A DNA stretch of 64,000 bases from Roseitranquillus sp963749675 (GTDB lineage: Bacteria > Pseudomonadota > Alphaproteobacteria > Rhodobacterales > Rhodobacteraceae), in the NCBI GenBank assembly GCA_963749675.1, contig CAVVNT010000010.1:62001-126000 (forward strand), read 5' to 3'. Position numbers and translations under genes: made by a program. The notes beneath the pieces were generated by a model, which saw only the letters and a program-made list of their open reading frames with translations, made no database searches and had not been told where the DNA came from. Each line of letters opens with the position of its first letter. The first letter of the stretch is position 1. Below, piece by piece: positions 63,455-64,000 of the stretch.

Positions 63455-63614
63455 TTGGCGGACTCCGACATATTTCTTGCGCGTTCTCTAGTTTGAGGCA
63501 GGCGTTCGGGCAACTCAAACCCGCGTCAGATCGGCTGAAGCGTGGCGAGAACGTTTGATGCTGCCCGCTTTCATCGATAAGGCGGTCCGACGACATTCAT
63601 CGACAGAGCATGCC

Positions 63615-64000
63615 ATGATCCGCCCGATACTCGCTCTTGCGGCGCTCCAGTTGGTTCTGGCCGGCTGTTCCCCCGGGCCCCCCCCCCGTCTCGACTCCCA
63701 AGGACGGCCGCTGCCGCAAGTCTATCAGATCCGCGTGGGCGACGCCGACGACATCCAGTTTCGAACCCTCGATGCCGTGAACGCCCTGCGCCAGGCATCG
63801 GGAGCGGCGCCGTTGCGGCTGAACGCCGAGCTTACGGCGGCGGCGGCGACGCATTCGCGAGACATGTCGGTGCAGAACCGACCGTGGCACTTCGGTTCCG
63901 ACGGGTCTTCACCCCTGCAGCGCGTCGCACGAACGGGCTATCGCGGCACGTTTCTGGGCGAAAACATCTCCGAATCATATGAAAGCGAGACGGAGACGCT
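63615..64000 (+). CDS. CAP/SCP-domain lipoprotein (C-terminus outside window)
   Basis: 128 residues are visible from ATG 63615. The lipoprotein signal MIRPILALAALQLVLAGCSP has its acceptor Cys at residue 18. It is followed by a proline run coded by ten consecutive C bases, then the CAP domain start (TLDAVNALRQASGAAPLRLN, AAATHSRDMSVQNRPWHFGS, GYRGTFLGENISES) with the expected His and Glu. Bacterial CAP lipoproteins are extracytoplasmic and of unknown role. The frame runs off the right edge. Confidence 0.85.
   Translation, partial: MIRPILALAALQLVLAGCSPGPPPRLDSQGRPLPQVYQIRVGDADDIQFRTLDAVNALRQASGAAPLRLNAELTAAAATHSRDMSVQNRPWHFGSDGSSPLQRVARTGYRGTFLGENISESYESETET

Overview
The window is GC-rich, gene-dense DNA from an alphaproteobacterium. 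I read it as a member of the Rhodobacterales (Rhodobacteraceae/Paracoccaceae). The evidence is an RpoE-ChrR pair divergent from a singlet-oxygen-type operon, the lptC-lptA-lptB-hpf-ptsN run without rpoN, the rimP-nusA-ylxR-infB block, dnaK-dnaJ behind an alphaproteobacterial RpoH promoter, and the comF-grxC-nitrilase set next to ubiG and hemH. No rRNA, tRNA, CRISPR array, prophage or plasmid-type gene was found. The only mobile element is one IS5-family insertion.

Layout. 1-1 kb: a partial DUF3775 gene and a frameshifted DUF1523 gene. 1.1-2.1 kb: a P1 peptidase. 2.1-8.1 kb: a five-gene minus-strand operon (FAD amine-oxidase-like protein, DUF1365, MFS, DUF3833, SDR) divergent from rpoE-chrR. 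8.3-16.7 kb: rmuC, mutL, a GAF/HWE-type histidine kinase with its response regulator, and smc in a broken frame. 16.9-20.5 kb: an LrgA/LrgB pair and an MFS gene cut in two by a 1288-bp IS with a 6-bp target duplication. 20.5-30 kb: mostly accessory metabolism (TPP enzyme, acyltransferase, DUF427, uronate-dehydrogenase-like protein, arfB, NhaP-type antiporter, pncB-pncA) plus several microproteins. 30-36 kb: a DedA/PAP2/LssY fusion, a two-CXXCH secreted protein and a PhoX-family protein. 36.1-41.5 kb: RNase D, LPS transport, hibernation factor, PTS-Ntr IIA, galU and alkB. 41.6-50.9 kb: dnaK-dnaJ-radC, secA, a parvulin, argJ-mutT. 51-56.7 kb: infB-ylxR-nusA-rimP. 56.8-64 kb: pip, ubiG, nitrilase-grxC-comF, a methyltransferase-like gene, hemH, a small membrane protein, a YkuD protein and a partial CAP-domain lipoprotein.

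The genes fall into recognisable teams. RpoE-ChrR probably senses singlet oxygen or lipid peroxides and switches on the adjacent lipid-modifying operon. PncA and PncB together salvage nicotinamide to NaMN. LptC/A/B move LPS to the outer membrane. RimP, NusA, YlxR and IF2 form the standard ribosome/transcription block.

The most striking property is how many conserved, normally intact genes are broken by single-base changes: DUF1523, smc, the lptB start, dnaK (CAG to TAG), nusA and the nitrilase. In each case an edit of one base restores a family-like protein. This looks more like residual sequencing or assembly error than decay, but it needs read-level checking because split DnaK, NusA and SMC would be remarkable if real. 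I do not see a wholly new multi-gene defence or metabolic system. The best candidates for under-described biology are the PhoX/two-CXXCH pair, the microproteins at 25580, 29865 and 51074, and the cluster of GTAC operator-like boxes before the histidine kinase.
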